15,300 nucleotides of DNA from Bacteroidia bacterium (GTDB lineage Bacteria > Bacteroidota > Bacteroidia > AKYH767-A > OLB10), in the NCBI GenBank assembly GCA_025450095.1, contig JANWID010000031.1, positions 1 through 15,300 on the forward strand, written 5' to 3'. The notes under the pieces are model-generated. The model worked only from the letters and a program-made list of their open reading frames with translations, had not been told where the DNA came from and made no database searches. The position numbers were made by a program, and so were the translations under genes. Positions within the stretch are counted from its first letter, which is position 1; every line of letters begins with the position of its first letter. Below are positions 5,194-13,443 of this stretch, piece after piece.

Positions 5194-8130
5194 TTAATAT
5201 CTCGGGTCCGCCCTATACTCCAGCCGTGCAAGCTTCTCAACTTCCAGGCTGGGAAAGCCGAATTCCTCCACTACTCTGCCGAGAATAAGATAAACTCCTT
5301 TTCCCCGGAAGGGATAACGGCTGAGGCTGTCGGAAAAATGGGTGGTATCGAAAAAATTGCCTTCATCATCGAGAAATGTACCGAAGTTCATCATGTCGCG
5401 CTTAACGGTGGTCACATATTTTATCGTCACCAGGTTTCCCACCATCCGCACCTTTTTCCCTACATAATGCACGAGCTCCTTCGCCTTCACTTCTCCCCGG
5501 AAATCGGTCTTTAACAAATCAAACGCCGACAAGGTCACAGGAAAACCCAGCAATTCCATTTCATCATAGGCGTCTTCAATTGACTGGTGGACAAGCACCG
5601 GCAACTCAAAGTGCTTCACTGGTGTAGTGAACAGTTGTTGCGATGCCGGGACCGGTGCTGTTTTTCCCAGCAACAGGTGTGCGTCCCACAGCAGTTGCTT
5701 CTTGTCGGTGCCTGTAAAGCGGAAAGCATCCAGCCGCACCAGCAGGATCAGCTGCTCGATGGTGATATGCGTGCGGGCGATGAAATCTTCCAGTCCGGTA
5801 TAATCGCCATGCTCCATCCGTTCGGTGGGAATGCTTTCGCTGAAGGACGATTCGAGATTCTGGATGAGATTCAGGCCGAGATAAACATCGGTATCATACA
5901 GCGTGGTATTGATCTCGCTTTTATTCACGCACGGCAGGTGAATTTTAGCGCCCCACTTCCGTGCTTCATTAACGTATACCCACGTGCTGTAAAATCCGCC
6001 GAAGTTGTTGATGACCGCCACATGGAATTCGTGAGGGAAATAGGTTTTCAGATAGAGGCTCTGGTAGCTCTCCACCGCGAACGAAGCGGAATGTGCTTTC
6101 GAAAACGAATAGCCTGCGAAGGATTCGATCTGCCGCCACACCTCTTTGGTAAGTTCATCGGAGTAGCCCCGGGCCCTGCAGTTCTCAAAAAACTTATCCA
6201 CGATGAGCTGCAGCTCGCGCTTGCTGCGTGTCTTGCCGCTCATGGCACGGCGCAGCACGTCGGCATCGGCCAGATCGAGCCCCGCGAAGTGATGACACAC
6301 CTTGATCACATCTTCCTGGTACACCATCACCCCGTAGGTTTCCTTCAGCTGCTCTTCCATAACGCTGTGCAGATACGAAAACCCACCGGGGTCATGGAAC
6401 CGGTGGATGTACTCCCGCATCATGCCGCTCTTTGCCACGCCCGGGCGGATAATGGAGCTGGCGGCGACCAGGCTCAGGTACTCTGAGCAGTGCAGCTTCT
6501 TCAGCAATCCCCGCATGGCCGGACTCTCGATGTAAAAGCAACCGATGGTATCGCCCGACTTCAGCTGTTCCTTCACCTGCTCGTCGCGCTTGAACATGGG
6601 TACATCATGCACATCCACCTTGATACGCCGGTTGCGCAACACCAGTCCTGCCGCATCCTTGATATGACCAATTCCGCGCTGGCTGAGAATATCGAGCTTC
6701 TCAAAACCGATTGCTTCGGCAACATACATATCCCATTGCGTAGTAGGAAACCCTTTCGGGGGAAGGTCGAGCGCGGTATAACATGTAATAGGTTCCTCCG
6801 AAACGAGCACACCGCCGGCATGAATGGTGCGCAGGTTTGGAAACTCGCTCATCATCCTGCCATAATGGAAAATTTTTTCGGTGATGTTGTCTGTATTCCG
6901 TTTATCATTGGGTGCTTCCACCAGCGCGTCGATTTCTGCTTTGGGAAGTCCGTACACCTTTCCCAGCTCCCGGATGATGGATTTTCCCTTGAAGGTCGAC
7001 ATGGCACCCAGCAGCGCAGTATGCTCGCGGCCGTAACGTTTAAAAATATACTCGGTCACTTCATCACGTTCCTTCCACGAATAGTCGATATCGAAATCAG
7101 GAGGTGATTTGCGCTTGGGATTGAGGAAACGTTCGAAGTAGAGATCCAGCTCGATGGGATCCACGTCGGTGATGCGAAGGCAATACGCCACAATGCTGTT
7201 GGCGCCACTCCCCCGCCCCACATGGTAAAACCCGCGCGACATACTGTAGCGGATAATATCCCAGGTGATGAGAAAGTACGACGAAAAGCCCAGGTTATCG
7301 ATCACCTCCAGCTCGTACCTGATCCGCCGCACCGCTTCCTTATTATTTTTTCCGTAACGATACACGAGTCCGTCCCAGGTGAGTTTTTCCAGCAGCAGCT
7401 TGTCATCGTACGCGCTTCCCGTGAAGGTTTTTTTATTCTTGATGGTTTTAAAATCGAAGGTGAAAGAACAATCACCAAAAATTGATTTTGTATTACGCAA
7501 CAGTTGCGGAAACTGTTCACATTGCTGCACCAGTTCGCTTTCGCGGATGAATGTTTCAGAAGGATGGGCCGTCATTTCCGGCTCCAGTTGCGACAACAGG
7601 ATGTTATTGTCGATGGCGCGCAGATGCCGGTGCAGTTCGAAGCCCTCCTCGCCGGCATAGGTGACCGGCTGCAGGATAATGCCGTGTTCGGAAACGTAAT
7701 TGCTTTTCGCGGAAGCTCTCAGCCGGTTGAGTTCGCGTAAGGCGATGCCCGCATACTCGTGATCGCGCAAACGGCCCGCGGGCATATGCTGAAAGGGGTA
7801 GATTGCATAACACTGTAAAAATTTTGGAGCGCGATCGGGATAGGATTCTCCCAACAGGTTGTGTTTCGTAATGAAATCATTGATCTCCTTAAATCCGGCG
7901 TTGTTGCGTGCTATCAGCGTATATACATGATCGTTACCGTTGCGGATCTCCGCACCAGCAATGGGCGTGATGCCTGCCCTTTCACACGCTTCCGTAAAAT
8001 CCGGGATACCGGTAGTATTGTTGATGTCGGTTAAGACCAATGTTTCCGCTCCCGCTTTTTGTGCGGTTTCAACAAGCGACTCAATGGAGAGTGTGCCGTA
8101 GCGTAATGAAAAATTAGAATGAGAGAACAC
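5194..8130 (-). CDS. dnaE: DNA polymerase III alpha subunit, short alternative (error-prone type) DnaE
   Basis: This 978-residue C-family DNA polymerase is shorter than replicative DnaE (~1160 aa) and close to the secondary DnaE paralogues linked to damage tolerance. Visible order: PHP domain (HSNFSLRYGTLS from H4), palm with GRGSGANS (305-312) and PDFDID (343-349), so catalytic Asp347 and Asp349, and the third Asp in GFEKLDIL (D480). Then come the conserved ESPAMRGLL and RPGVAKSGMM blocks, YQEDVIKV...LRRAMSGK, FAGYSFSKAHSASFAVESYQ, a helix-hairpin-helix region, a QQLF sequence at 831-834 in the usual place of the beta-clamp motif, and a C-terminal OB fold. The PHP metal site looks degenerate: TDINN replaces the usual TDH. 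I chose the GTG start at 8130 because an in-frame stop lies just upstream and the next residues begin the PHP domain. GC content is visibly above that of neighbouring genes (a sampled line is ~53%). No promoter is clear upstream. Confidence 0.95.
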   Translation of the reverse strand: MFSHSNFSLRYGTLSIESLVETAQKAGAETLVLTDINNTTGIPDFTEACERAGITPIAGAEIRNGNDHVYTLIARNNAGFKEINDFITKHNLLGESYPDRAPKFLQCYAIYPFQHMPAGRLRDHEYAGIALRELNRLRASAKSNYVSEHGIILQPVTYAGEEGFELHRHLRAIDNNILLSQLEPEMTAHPSETFIRESELVQQCEQFPQLLRNTKSIFGDCSFTFDFKTIKNKKTFTGSAYDDKLLLEKLTWDGLVYRYGKNNKEAVRRIRYELEVIDNLGFSSYFLITWDIIRYSMSRGFYHVGRGSGANSIVAYCLRITDVDPIELDLYFERFLNPKRKSPPDFDIDYSWKERDEVTEYIFKRYGREHTALLGAMSTFKGKSIIRELGKVYGLPKAEIDALVEAPNDKRNTDNITEKIFHYGRMMSEFPNLRTIHAGGVLVSEEPITCYTALDLPPKGFPTTQWDMYVAEAIGFEKLDILSQRGIGHIKDAAGLVLRNRRIKVDVHDVPMFKRDEQVKEQLKSGDTIGCFYIESPAMRGLLKKLHCSEYLSLVAASSIIRPGVAKSGMMREYIHRFHDPGGFSYLHSVMEEQLKETYGVMVYQEDVIKVCHHFAGLDLADADVLRRAMSGKTRSKRELQLIVDKFFENCRARGYSDELTKEVWRQIESFAGYSFSKAHSASFAVESYQSLYLKTYFPHEFHVAVINNFGGFYSTWVYVNEARKWGAKIHLPCVNKSEINTTLYDTDVYLGLNLIQNLESSFSESIPTERMEHGDYTGLEDFIARTHITIEQLILLVRLDAFRFTGTDKKQLLWDAHLLLGKTAPVPASQQLFTTPVKHFELPVLVHQSIEDAYDEMELLGFPVTLSAFDLLKTDFRGEVKAKELVHYVGKKVRMVGNLVTIKYVTTVKRDMMNFGTFLDDEGNFFDTTHFSDSLSRYPFRGKGVYLILGRVVEEFGFPSLEVEKLARLEYRADPRY

Positions 8131-8149
8131 AATAATAAGTTATTGAGAT

Positions 8150-8265
8150 CCCTCTGTGCACCTCCGTCCTCTGTGTCTCTGTGGTTCCCTTTCCGCAGCG
8201 ACCTTATCGGATCGATGGAGAGGCTATTTAACACGGAGGCACAGAGGCCTGGAGGCACACAGAGA
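8150..8265. repeat. Palindrome of CTCTGTG/CACAGAG short units
   Basis: The left arm (8150-8190) contains CTCTGTGCACCTCCGTCC and CTCTGTGTCTCTGTGGTT. The right arm (8230-8265) contains AACACGGAGGCACAGAGG and GGAGGCACACAGAG. The arms pair over most of ~36 positions around a 39-nt loop containing GATCGATGGAG. I recall CTCTGTGTCTCTGTGG-type repeats as widespread dispersed sequences in Bacteroidetes and other phyla, often mistranslated as HRDTED-like peptides. This copy has no internal gene. It lies only ~20 bp before the dnaE GTG, inside the likely leader, so its hairpin could affect dnaE expression. Confidence 0.82.
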
Positions 8266-8404
8266 AAAAGGGGTTAGCTTTGATTGTTTTACAATCTTTT
8301 TTGTGATTTCAATATAATCAATGTATATGAGAAATAAAAGGATTTTTTTTGTGTAAAAAATTAATAGTGTCCCTTTCAGGCTTATAGAATGAAAAATCAG
8401 TCAA

Positions 8405-8476
8405 CCAGGTCAAAATTTCATAAAAAAATTGCCCTCTTTTTGAAAAGAGAAAAATCCATCTCAATGCGACCTGGTA
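8405..8476 (-). terminator. Nested hairpin, candidate terminator of the glycan cluster
   Basis: An outer inverted repeat ACCAGGTC (8405-8412) / GACCTGGT (8469-8476) encloses an inner CTCTTTTTGAAAAGAG hairpin (8434-8449). Read on the minus strand the inner stem is followed, after five bases, by a run of seven T (complement of 8422-8428). That fits a weak intrinsic terminator after the STELLO-like gene, whose stop is at 8512. The stem is AT-rich, so confidence is modest. Confidence 0.45.
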
Positions 8477-8511
8477 ATTTGTTTATTAACGAAAAGAGCT
8501 GATGGTTAAAA

Positions 8512-9522
8512 TTACTTCAGTATGTTTTTCACATCACTGCACCACGCTTCAAGAAGAATGGATTCATCACTTTTGATCAGACCCATCTCAATAATAGCAT
8601 CATAACATTTTTTGAGATTGTCGAAAATACCGGAAGCAGAAGATGAAAGTTTCACCGATTGTAACTTACGACTAATTGCATCATTGTTCAGGTAACCTGA
8701 AACTTCATCATCAAAATCACGGAGCAATGAATGATCGTTACGATCCTGGTACACCGTGGGAGCATAAAAAAGAAGGTACCAGTTGTATTCCCAGGCAATG
8801 CGCTGTACAACAAAACTGCGCCAGATATCAGTCATCCGGAAACTGCAATGCGATGGCAGATATAACAACGGATATGCTTCCTTGAACCAAATTGTATTCT
8901 GACTATTGAACGGGCACCACGAATTTTTACCTAAAGCAACCGGACTTTCCTTATCGAACCGGAAAGGAAGCGGGTAAGTAAGACGATACACTGCATCTAC
9001 ATCCGGATTTTCATCTGCCAGTCCCTGCTGTACCGGACAATCTACAAGAGTTAATTCTGAAGAAGGCTCCTGCCTGTTTTCCGACCTGATAAACTCAAGT
9101 GGAAAGCCTCTAGGCCATATTATTTCTTTAGAAAAAAAACGGTACACATTCACCCACCCGGCACCATCCAGCTTTCTTGCCTTTGCTTGTCTTTCTGAAG
9201 ATTTCCAGAAATCATCAAGAGGATAATTATCATCATCGGTTTCAATAATCCGTTCACTTCCACTACTCATAGCCAACAGGTACCCGATATTTTTCCGGCT
9301 ATAGTGTCGCTCCGGGACTAAATGAGCAAAATTAAAATCCAGGCTACGTTGTTTTTGAAGATCATAAAATTCACAACCGTCAATATGAAATTCCGATGGC
9401 GACTTTGAATCACCAATTACAATGAACCTGACATTTTCACGCCGGCATTCATTTGCAAACTGCCGCAATACCGGATTCAGATCATTTGCTATGGAAGTAA
9501 TCACTAATGCTCTTTTTACCAT
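8512..9522 (-). CDS. STELLO-like glycosyltransferase (DUF288 family)
   Basis: This 336-residue soluble protein has no signal peptide. I recognise the STELLO/DUF288 pattern known from plant STELLO and nematode proteins: a nucleotide-sugar-binding-like N-terminus (ALVITSIAND, IVIGDSKSP), RKNIGYLLAMSSGSERIIETDDDN (acidic cluster 95-98, candidate DxD metal site), WPRGFPLE (136-143), QQGLADENPDVDAVYRLTYP (165-184), PFNSQNT (204-210), then SFRMTDIWRSFVVQRIAWE and a short APTVYQDRN tail. In plants STELLO proteins act in Golgi glycan and cellulose synthase assembly; the bacterial substrate is unknown. It is the last gene of the leftward glycan group, 89 bp after the GT-C gene, and probably acts in the cytosol on a lipid-linked or nucleotide-activated sugar. 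Family call fairly sure, chemistry inferred. Confidence 0.8.
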   Translation of the reverse strand: MVKRALVITSIANDLNPVLRQFANECRRENVRFIVIGDSKSPSEFHIDGCEFYDLQKQRSLDFNFAHLVPERHYSRKNIGYLLAMSSGSERIIETDDDNYPLDDFWKSSERQAKARKLDGAGWVNVYRFFSKEIIWPRGFPLEFIRSENRQEPSSELTLVDCPVQQGLADENPDVDAVYRLTYPLPFRFDKESPVALGKNSWCPFNSQNTIWFKEAYPLLYLPSHCSFRMTDIWRSFVVQRIAWEYNWYLLFYAPTVYQDRNDHSLLRDFDDEVSGYLNNDAISRKLQSVKLSSSASGIFDNLKKCYDAIIEMGLIKSDESILLEAWCSDVKNILK

Positions 9523-9591
9523 AAATCAGGTTGTTTTAACATTAGTTTATTTTGTGAATCCAGTTGAAGATTCGAACCGGATTTTATTAGA

Positions 9592-9599
9592 CAAAATTA
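9592..9599 (-). promoter_or_regulatory. Candidate -7 element for the STELLO-like gene
   Basis: The minus strand reads TAATTTTG, a full match to TAnnTTTG, about 70 bp before the ATG at 9522 and just past the stop of the GT-C gene. No good -33 TTG is found at 19-21 bp, so support is limited. Confidence 0.3.
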
Positions 9600-9611
9600 T
9601 CAGATAGTCCT

Positions 9612-11255
9612 TCACAATAATTTTACAGTGTATAATGTTGAATCCAATGACGCAATGAATGATTTACTTGCAAATATTTTTAGCGCCTGATCAGTACCCG
9701 TTTTTGTGATTAAACATAAAGGATAACTTTTTTTGAACTGTTCATCTTCATGAAGATTTTTAAAAACATTAGCTACCCATGGATGAGGCGTGATTGAATT
9801 GGTATCAACAGGCGAAACAAATTCCCCTGCGAGCCAAAAGATATCAGGTTGGTGGTGAAAAAAGATTTCCTTATTAAAGGAAGCGTGGTTTTTGGGTATG
9901 TTCCGCGATTTTATCTTGTTGGCATGGGCCATGGCAACGTCGTTATGTCCTAACAGATCATATGAAAATCCTTTATATAAATATGAAGATCCCCCAGCGT
10001 AAAATACACCCTGGGTTGGAAACTTCTTCAAACGATCGAAAAATATATTGAGCTGTTCAGAATTTTTCCTGCCGGAAACTGCGAGTTCCCATTCAATGAC
10101 GATGGGATTATTGGTTCCATAATATTTCAGGTTTATAAAATTGAAATATGCCGATGAGAAAGAAAAAAGTACAATCAGGAATGCCCAGGTATTATTTAAT
10201 ACGAATCCCAGCCTGGACAATGCAAACAGAAATGCAAGGTAGATTACCGGCGCCGTCGGTTGAATGAATCTGAAATGTCCAAAATGATCGCCCCCGGAAT
10301 AGAGAGGAATAAAAAACGTTAAAAACCCGACACCTGAGAGAAACAATAACTGAAATTCCTTCCAGATTCTACCAGACTTTAACTGTGTTACCAACACATG
10401 AAGAACCAGGAATACAATAATGATGGCAATTGGATTTGCCTTCATATAATCATACAGGTAAAGTACCCCAAGTTTAAAGTTTTGAAAAATATCACTCGAA
10501 ATTTTAGCGTAATAAGTATTCGGAAATAAATAACCAAAATAGCTCATCCGCCAGGTAAAAATTAAAGTTAACGTGAGACAAAAAACCAACACTCCCGGAA
10601 CCATTCCTTTAGCAATTTTGCTGAAATCACCATTCGTAAGCTGATAATGCAAATATGCTTTTGATACAAGGAAGAAGACGCCCCATAACATCGACTCAGG
10701 CCTGCAGAGCAGGATCAGGAATAATAAGACGCAGAAGTATCGATCACTGATTTTTTTCGAATCTGTTTTTTCATAACGCAGTATATTCAAACTTATCAGG
10801 ATCAATAAGGAACTCCAAAGCCCGGTTTCCATTATTGATAAGGTGGTCCATTCAAAATATCCTGGTACCAGGGCTACCATTCCAAGAAATACGATTGAAT
10901 AAGGGGAAATCCGCGAAGCAGTACCGAATGTTTCATCAATAAAAACTACCATCCGCCACAATGAAAAAGAAACCACAAGAACACTGATCAGGATCAGGAT
11001 CAATTCGGGGTTTGAACTTAATCTGAATACCACTGAACCGATCAGAGTCCATAACAATGAAGTAAATCCTTCTACCCTTTCTCCCCCAACATTAAATACA
11101 AAACCATTTCCATTTGCAACATTCTTCATGTATACAAAGTAGATGTTGGCATCATCAATTCCGATGAGCGACTGGTCATTGATCCACCAGCTAACAAAAG
11201 TCATCAAGGTAACCACACCAAGAACCAGGAAATACCTTGGATCAATTCGATTCAT
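9612..11255 (-). CDS. GT-C superfamily integral-membrane glycosyltransferase (AftB/ArnT-like topology)
   Basis: This 547-residue protein has about 10-11 hydrophobic segments in residues 8-375 and a soluble tail of ~170 residues. The first extracytoplasmic loop carries the GT-C acidic pair in GIDDANIYFVYMKN (D34-D35), followed by NGFVFNVGGERVEGFTSLLW, a signature of lipid-phosphosugar-dependent transferases. Further family marks are FPNTYYAK (244-251), GGDHFGHFRFIQP (321-333) and DLLGHNDVAMAH in the tail. Such enzymes move a sugar from a polyprenyl-phosphate donor onto a glycan or protein at the periplasmic face. The GT2 enzyme encoded upstream could supply that donor. The gene is separated from the SDR gene by 160 bp holding its own promoter candidate. 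Acceptor unknown; assignment below superfamily level is tentative. Confidence 0.85.
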   Translation of the reverse strand: MNRIDPRYFLVLGVVTLMTFVSWWINDQSLIGIDDANIYFVYMKNVANGNGFVFNVGGERVEGFTSLLWTLIGSVVFRLSSNPELILILISVLVVSFSLWRMVVFIDETFGTASRISPYSIVFLGMVALVPGYFEWTTLSIMETGLWSSLLILISLNILRYEKTDSKKISDRYFCVLLFLILLCRPESMLWGVFFLVSKAYLHYQLTNGDFSKIAKGMVPGVLVFCLTLTLIFTWRMSYFGYLFPNTYYAKISSDIFQNFKLGVLYLYDYMKANPIAIIIVFLVLHVLVTQLKSGRIWKEFQLLFLSGVGFLTFFIPLYSGGDHFGHFRFIQPTAPVIYLAFLFALSRLGFVLNNTWAFLIVLFSFSSAYFNFINLKYYGTNNPIVIEWELAVSGRKNSEQLNIFFDRLKKFPTQGVFYAGGSSYLYKGFSYDLLGHNDVAMAHANKIKSRNIPKNHASFNKEIFFHHQPDIFWLAGEFVSPVDTNSITPHPWVANVFKNLHEDEQFKKSYPLCLITKTGTDQALKIFASKSFIASLDSTLYTVKLL

Positions 11256-11328
11256 TTTTTAAAAGCTTTTTGTAGCCAGGTTATCGTTTATATAAGTTTC
11301 GGGTTTTATAAAGATATTTCTACTGCTG

Positions 11329-11336
11329 CAAATGTA
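11329..11336 (-). promoter_or_regulatory. Candidate -7 element for the GT-C gene
   Basis: The minus strand reads TACATTTG, a full match to TAnnTTTG, about 75 bp before the ATG at 11255 in a 160-bp AT-rich gap. A CTG lies where the -33 TTG would be (21 bp away). This suggests the GT-C and STELLO-like genes can be transcribed separately from the SDR and GT2 genes. Confidence 0.4.
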
Positions 11337-11415
11337 GATTTTTATATGTAATTTTTTCAGCTCTTGTTAATCACCCTCTGAAGTTTTCTATCACACGGCC
11401 AGTAATTTTTACAGA

Positions 11416-13437
11416 TTATGAATCGGGAAGCTTCAATTCAATTTTGATCTGCTCAAATCCTGCATTTGGTTCATATCCGAAATCCTGCACTGCATGATCA
11501 CTACGCGCCGATATGGTTTTATGAAACTTTCCTGCTGCATGAATGGTAGGATTAAGGTATCCAAACCAACCCAGGAAACTATCGAGCATGCCAAACAAAT
11601 CACAGCACCATCCGGGAATATGCAGGGGATTGTATTTTACTCCCAGGTAATTCGTGATATTACTGCAGATTTCATTAACAGTCAAAGTTCCCGAACCATC
11701 TCCGATCCAATACCATTTTCCTGAAGTGTTATTTGCTTTTTCGGAACGGATAAATGACTGCACCAGGTTATCAATATGAGTTATACTCCTCTTGTTTTTT
11801 CCGTTTCCAAATACAGGTTGCAATTTCCGTTTCATAACAATATAAAAATTCTTATTCCTGGGAGGTGCAAACGGCCCAAAAAACCAAAATCCTCTTAGCA
11901 CAGTTCCTGATATTTCCCCTGCAACAGTTTTCTCAAATAAATATTTTTCCGCAAGGTATTTTGATCTCCCGTAATTTTTATAGGGTCGGGGGGATTCGTC
12001 GTCGCTGAAATTTTTGTTTGACCGTGAATATCCGCAAACGCTGTCGGTGCTTACAAAAATAAACCGGTTCACACCAGAAGCAATACAAGCATCTACGAGC
12101 CTGATTGTACCTTCCGTATTGACCTTATAAAGATCTGCAATGTGTCGCGGATAAATTAATCCGGCAAGGTGATAAACACATTTCACACCAGTCAGTGCCT
12201 TTAATAAAGATGTCTTATCATTCAGATTGCCATAAAAAATTTCAAAATCCGATGGCAGATCATGATTAAATGAAATTCCCTGTTGCACCAGCAACCGGAC
12301 TTTCCTTTTAATTTTATTTTTTCCGAAATAATCTCCGTTTATCATAATATCCACCATCCTGCAGGAAAGCCATCCGGGGAATCCGGTTATAAGCAGGATA
12401 TCATCATCACTATATCTGCTGACGGTAGCTATAGTTTTTTTATCATAAATTTTATTCACCTGCAATCGGATCGCGGAAGCCTGGCGAATTCCGGATTCAA
12501 TTATATTCTGAACAGACCTGACCTGGTAACCTATTTCCCTGACCGCCTTTTCGCTATTATACCAGCTGTACCTGTTCACAACTGATTTTGCATATTCAGG
12601 ATCAATGGGATTATTCTTTCCTTTCACCAGCTTTAGTATATGAGCTCCGGCAACAATGAAAGGTTTCGGAATATTCAGTATTGGCTTTTTCTTGTTACTG
12701 GCGATTGCAAGAAATTCATAAAATTGCCGGAAAGTTATATTCTGCCCTGCAAGCACAAAACGGTCCTGCTTTCTACCGTGCAGCCAGGTGTTAACATGAC
12801 CTTCCGCTACATCAGAAACATGCGCAACGGAGATTCCACCGTTAAAAGTAAATTTTTCTCCAGCCTCCAGAAACTTAATGATCAGGCGATGCGGAGGCGT
12901 GCCTTTCATATCTCCATCACCGACGACCCAGGAGGGATAAACTATACGTATATCCGCACCCGTTTCTGTACATAGCTTCCGGCAATAAGTTTCGGCAAGT
13001 ATTTTTCCTTCCACATAAGGGCTCTCGGCTACAGTGCTGAGGTTGTTTTCATCAAATAAAACGGCTCTGCTTTTTGAACGGCCCAATACGACTACGGAAC
13101 TGGTATAAACTATTGTTTTCACCCCCGATAGAAGTGCTGTGTCAACAACAGTCCGTGTCAACTCAAAAGTATTCCGCAACACACTACTTCGATTGTGAAT
13201 GGCAGTGGTATTTTCAGCAGCCAGGTGAAACAACACATCTGCATTGTTCATTGCATCTGCGTAGGATTCCGGTGTGAATAAATCTGCATACACTATGTAA
13301 GCACCCTGATTCTTTAGTTTTAACAGGTTGTCATTTTCCTTTCGCACAAGTAAAACAACCTCGTATCCGCGATGAAGCAGCTTCAACGCTACATTAAAAC
13401 CAATGTGGCCTCCTGCTCCGGTTACTACTGCCTTCAT
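11416..13437 (-). CDS. Tandem fusion of two extended SDR (NAD-dependent epimerase/dehydratase) domains
   Basis: This 673-residue protein is twice the usual length of an extended SDR because it holds two complete copies. Domain 1 (~1-325) begins with TGAGGHIG (6-13) at the Rossmann turn, has the YTSSV serine region (111-115) and YVEGK (Y141/K145), and resembles dihydroflavonol reductase/HpnA-like sugar epimerases. Domain 2 (~345-673) begins with ITGFPGWLS (350-358), where Ser replaces the last Gly of the TGxxGxxG motif. It has STDSV (463-467) and a catalytic YGRSK (Y489/K493). Both therefore keep the Tyr-Lys pair. A basic linker at 372-384 follows the second glycine motif. Expected role: two successive redox or epimerisation steps on a nucleotide or lipid-linked sugar. 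It starts 6 bp after the GT2 stop, so the two are almost certainly cotranscribed. The frame is continuous, with no sign of a frameshift joining two genes. Substrates cannot be named. Confidence 0.88.
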   Translation of the reverse strand: MKAVVTGAGGHIGFNVALKLLHRGYEVVLLVRKENDNLLKLKNQGAYIVYADLFTPESYADAMNNADVLFHLAAENTTAIHNRSSVLRNTFELTRTVVDTALLSGVKTIVYTSSVVVLGRSKSRAVLFDENNLSTVAESPYVEGKILAETYCRKLCTETGADIRIVYPSWVVGDGDMKGTPPHRLIIKFLEAGEKFTFNGGISVAHVSDVAEGHVNTWLHGRKQDRFVLAGQNITFRQFYEFLAIASNKKKPILNIPKPFIVAGAHILKLVKGKNNPIDPEYAKSVVNRYSWYNSEKAVREIGYQVRSVQNIIESGIRQASAIRLQVNKIYDKKTIATVSRYSDDDILLITGFPGWLSCRMVDIMINGDYFGKNKIKRKVRLLVQQGISFNHDLPSDFEIFYGNLNDKTSLLKALTGVKCVYHLAGLIYPRHIADLYKVNTEGTIRLVDACIASGVNRFIFVSTDSVCGYSRSNKNFSDDESPRPYKNYGRSKYLAEKYLFEKTVAGEISGTVLRGFWFFGPFAPPRNKNFYIVMKRKLQPVFGNGKNKRSITHIDNLVQSFIRSEKANNTSGKWYWIGDGSGTLTVNEICSNITNYLGVKYNPLHIPGWCCDLFGMLDSFLGWFGYLNPTIHAAGKFHKTISARSDHAVQDFGYEPNAGFEQIKIELKLPDS

Positions 13438-13443
13438 AAAATA

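Larger units (their letters stand above)
8131..8511. other. 381-bp intergenic region upstream of dnaE without a convincing gene
   Basis: It contains the CTCTGTG-type palindrome next to the dnaE start and a nested hairpin/terminator at 8405-8476 behind the STELLO-like gene. Between them (about 8270-8400) the sequence is AT-rich and featureless to my eye. I found no TAnnTTTG on the minus strand and no recognisable LexA-type operator for dnaE. Confidence 0.55.

Noticed and set aside
5155..5514. Plus-strand 119-codon frame starting in the right flanking repeat
   Set aside because: Its N-terminus is translated repeat and the rest is antisense to the dnaE 3' end.
5587..7107. Long plus-strand open frames (299 and 205 codons) opposite dnaE
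   Set aside because: They are antisense to a confidently identified polymerase, have Cys/His-rich, unfamiliar composition and match no family I know; the high GC of dnaE explains the open frames.
8031..8258. Minus-strand 75-codon frame covering the dnaE 5' end and the CTCTGTG palindrome
   Set aside because: Its middle is a translation of the repeat (NHRDTEDGG) and the rest overlaps dnaE in another frame; not a credible gene.
8150..8265. Insertion-sequence terminal repeats bounding the glycan cluster (with 14306-14456)
   Set aside because: The two arrays have different sequences and no transposase or integrase lies between them, so they cannot be ends of one classical transposon.
9555..9585. 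GGTTCGAATC on the minus strand, resembling a tRNA T-loop
   Set aside because: No 5-bp T-stem, acceptor stem, D-arm or anticodon arm can be built around it.
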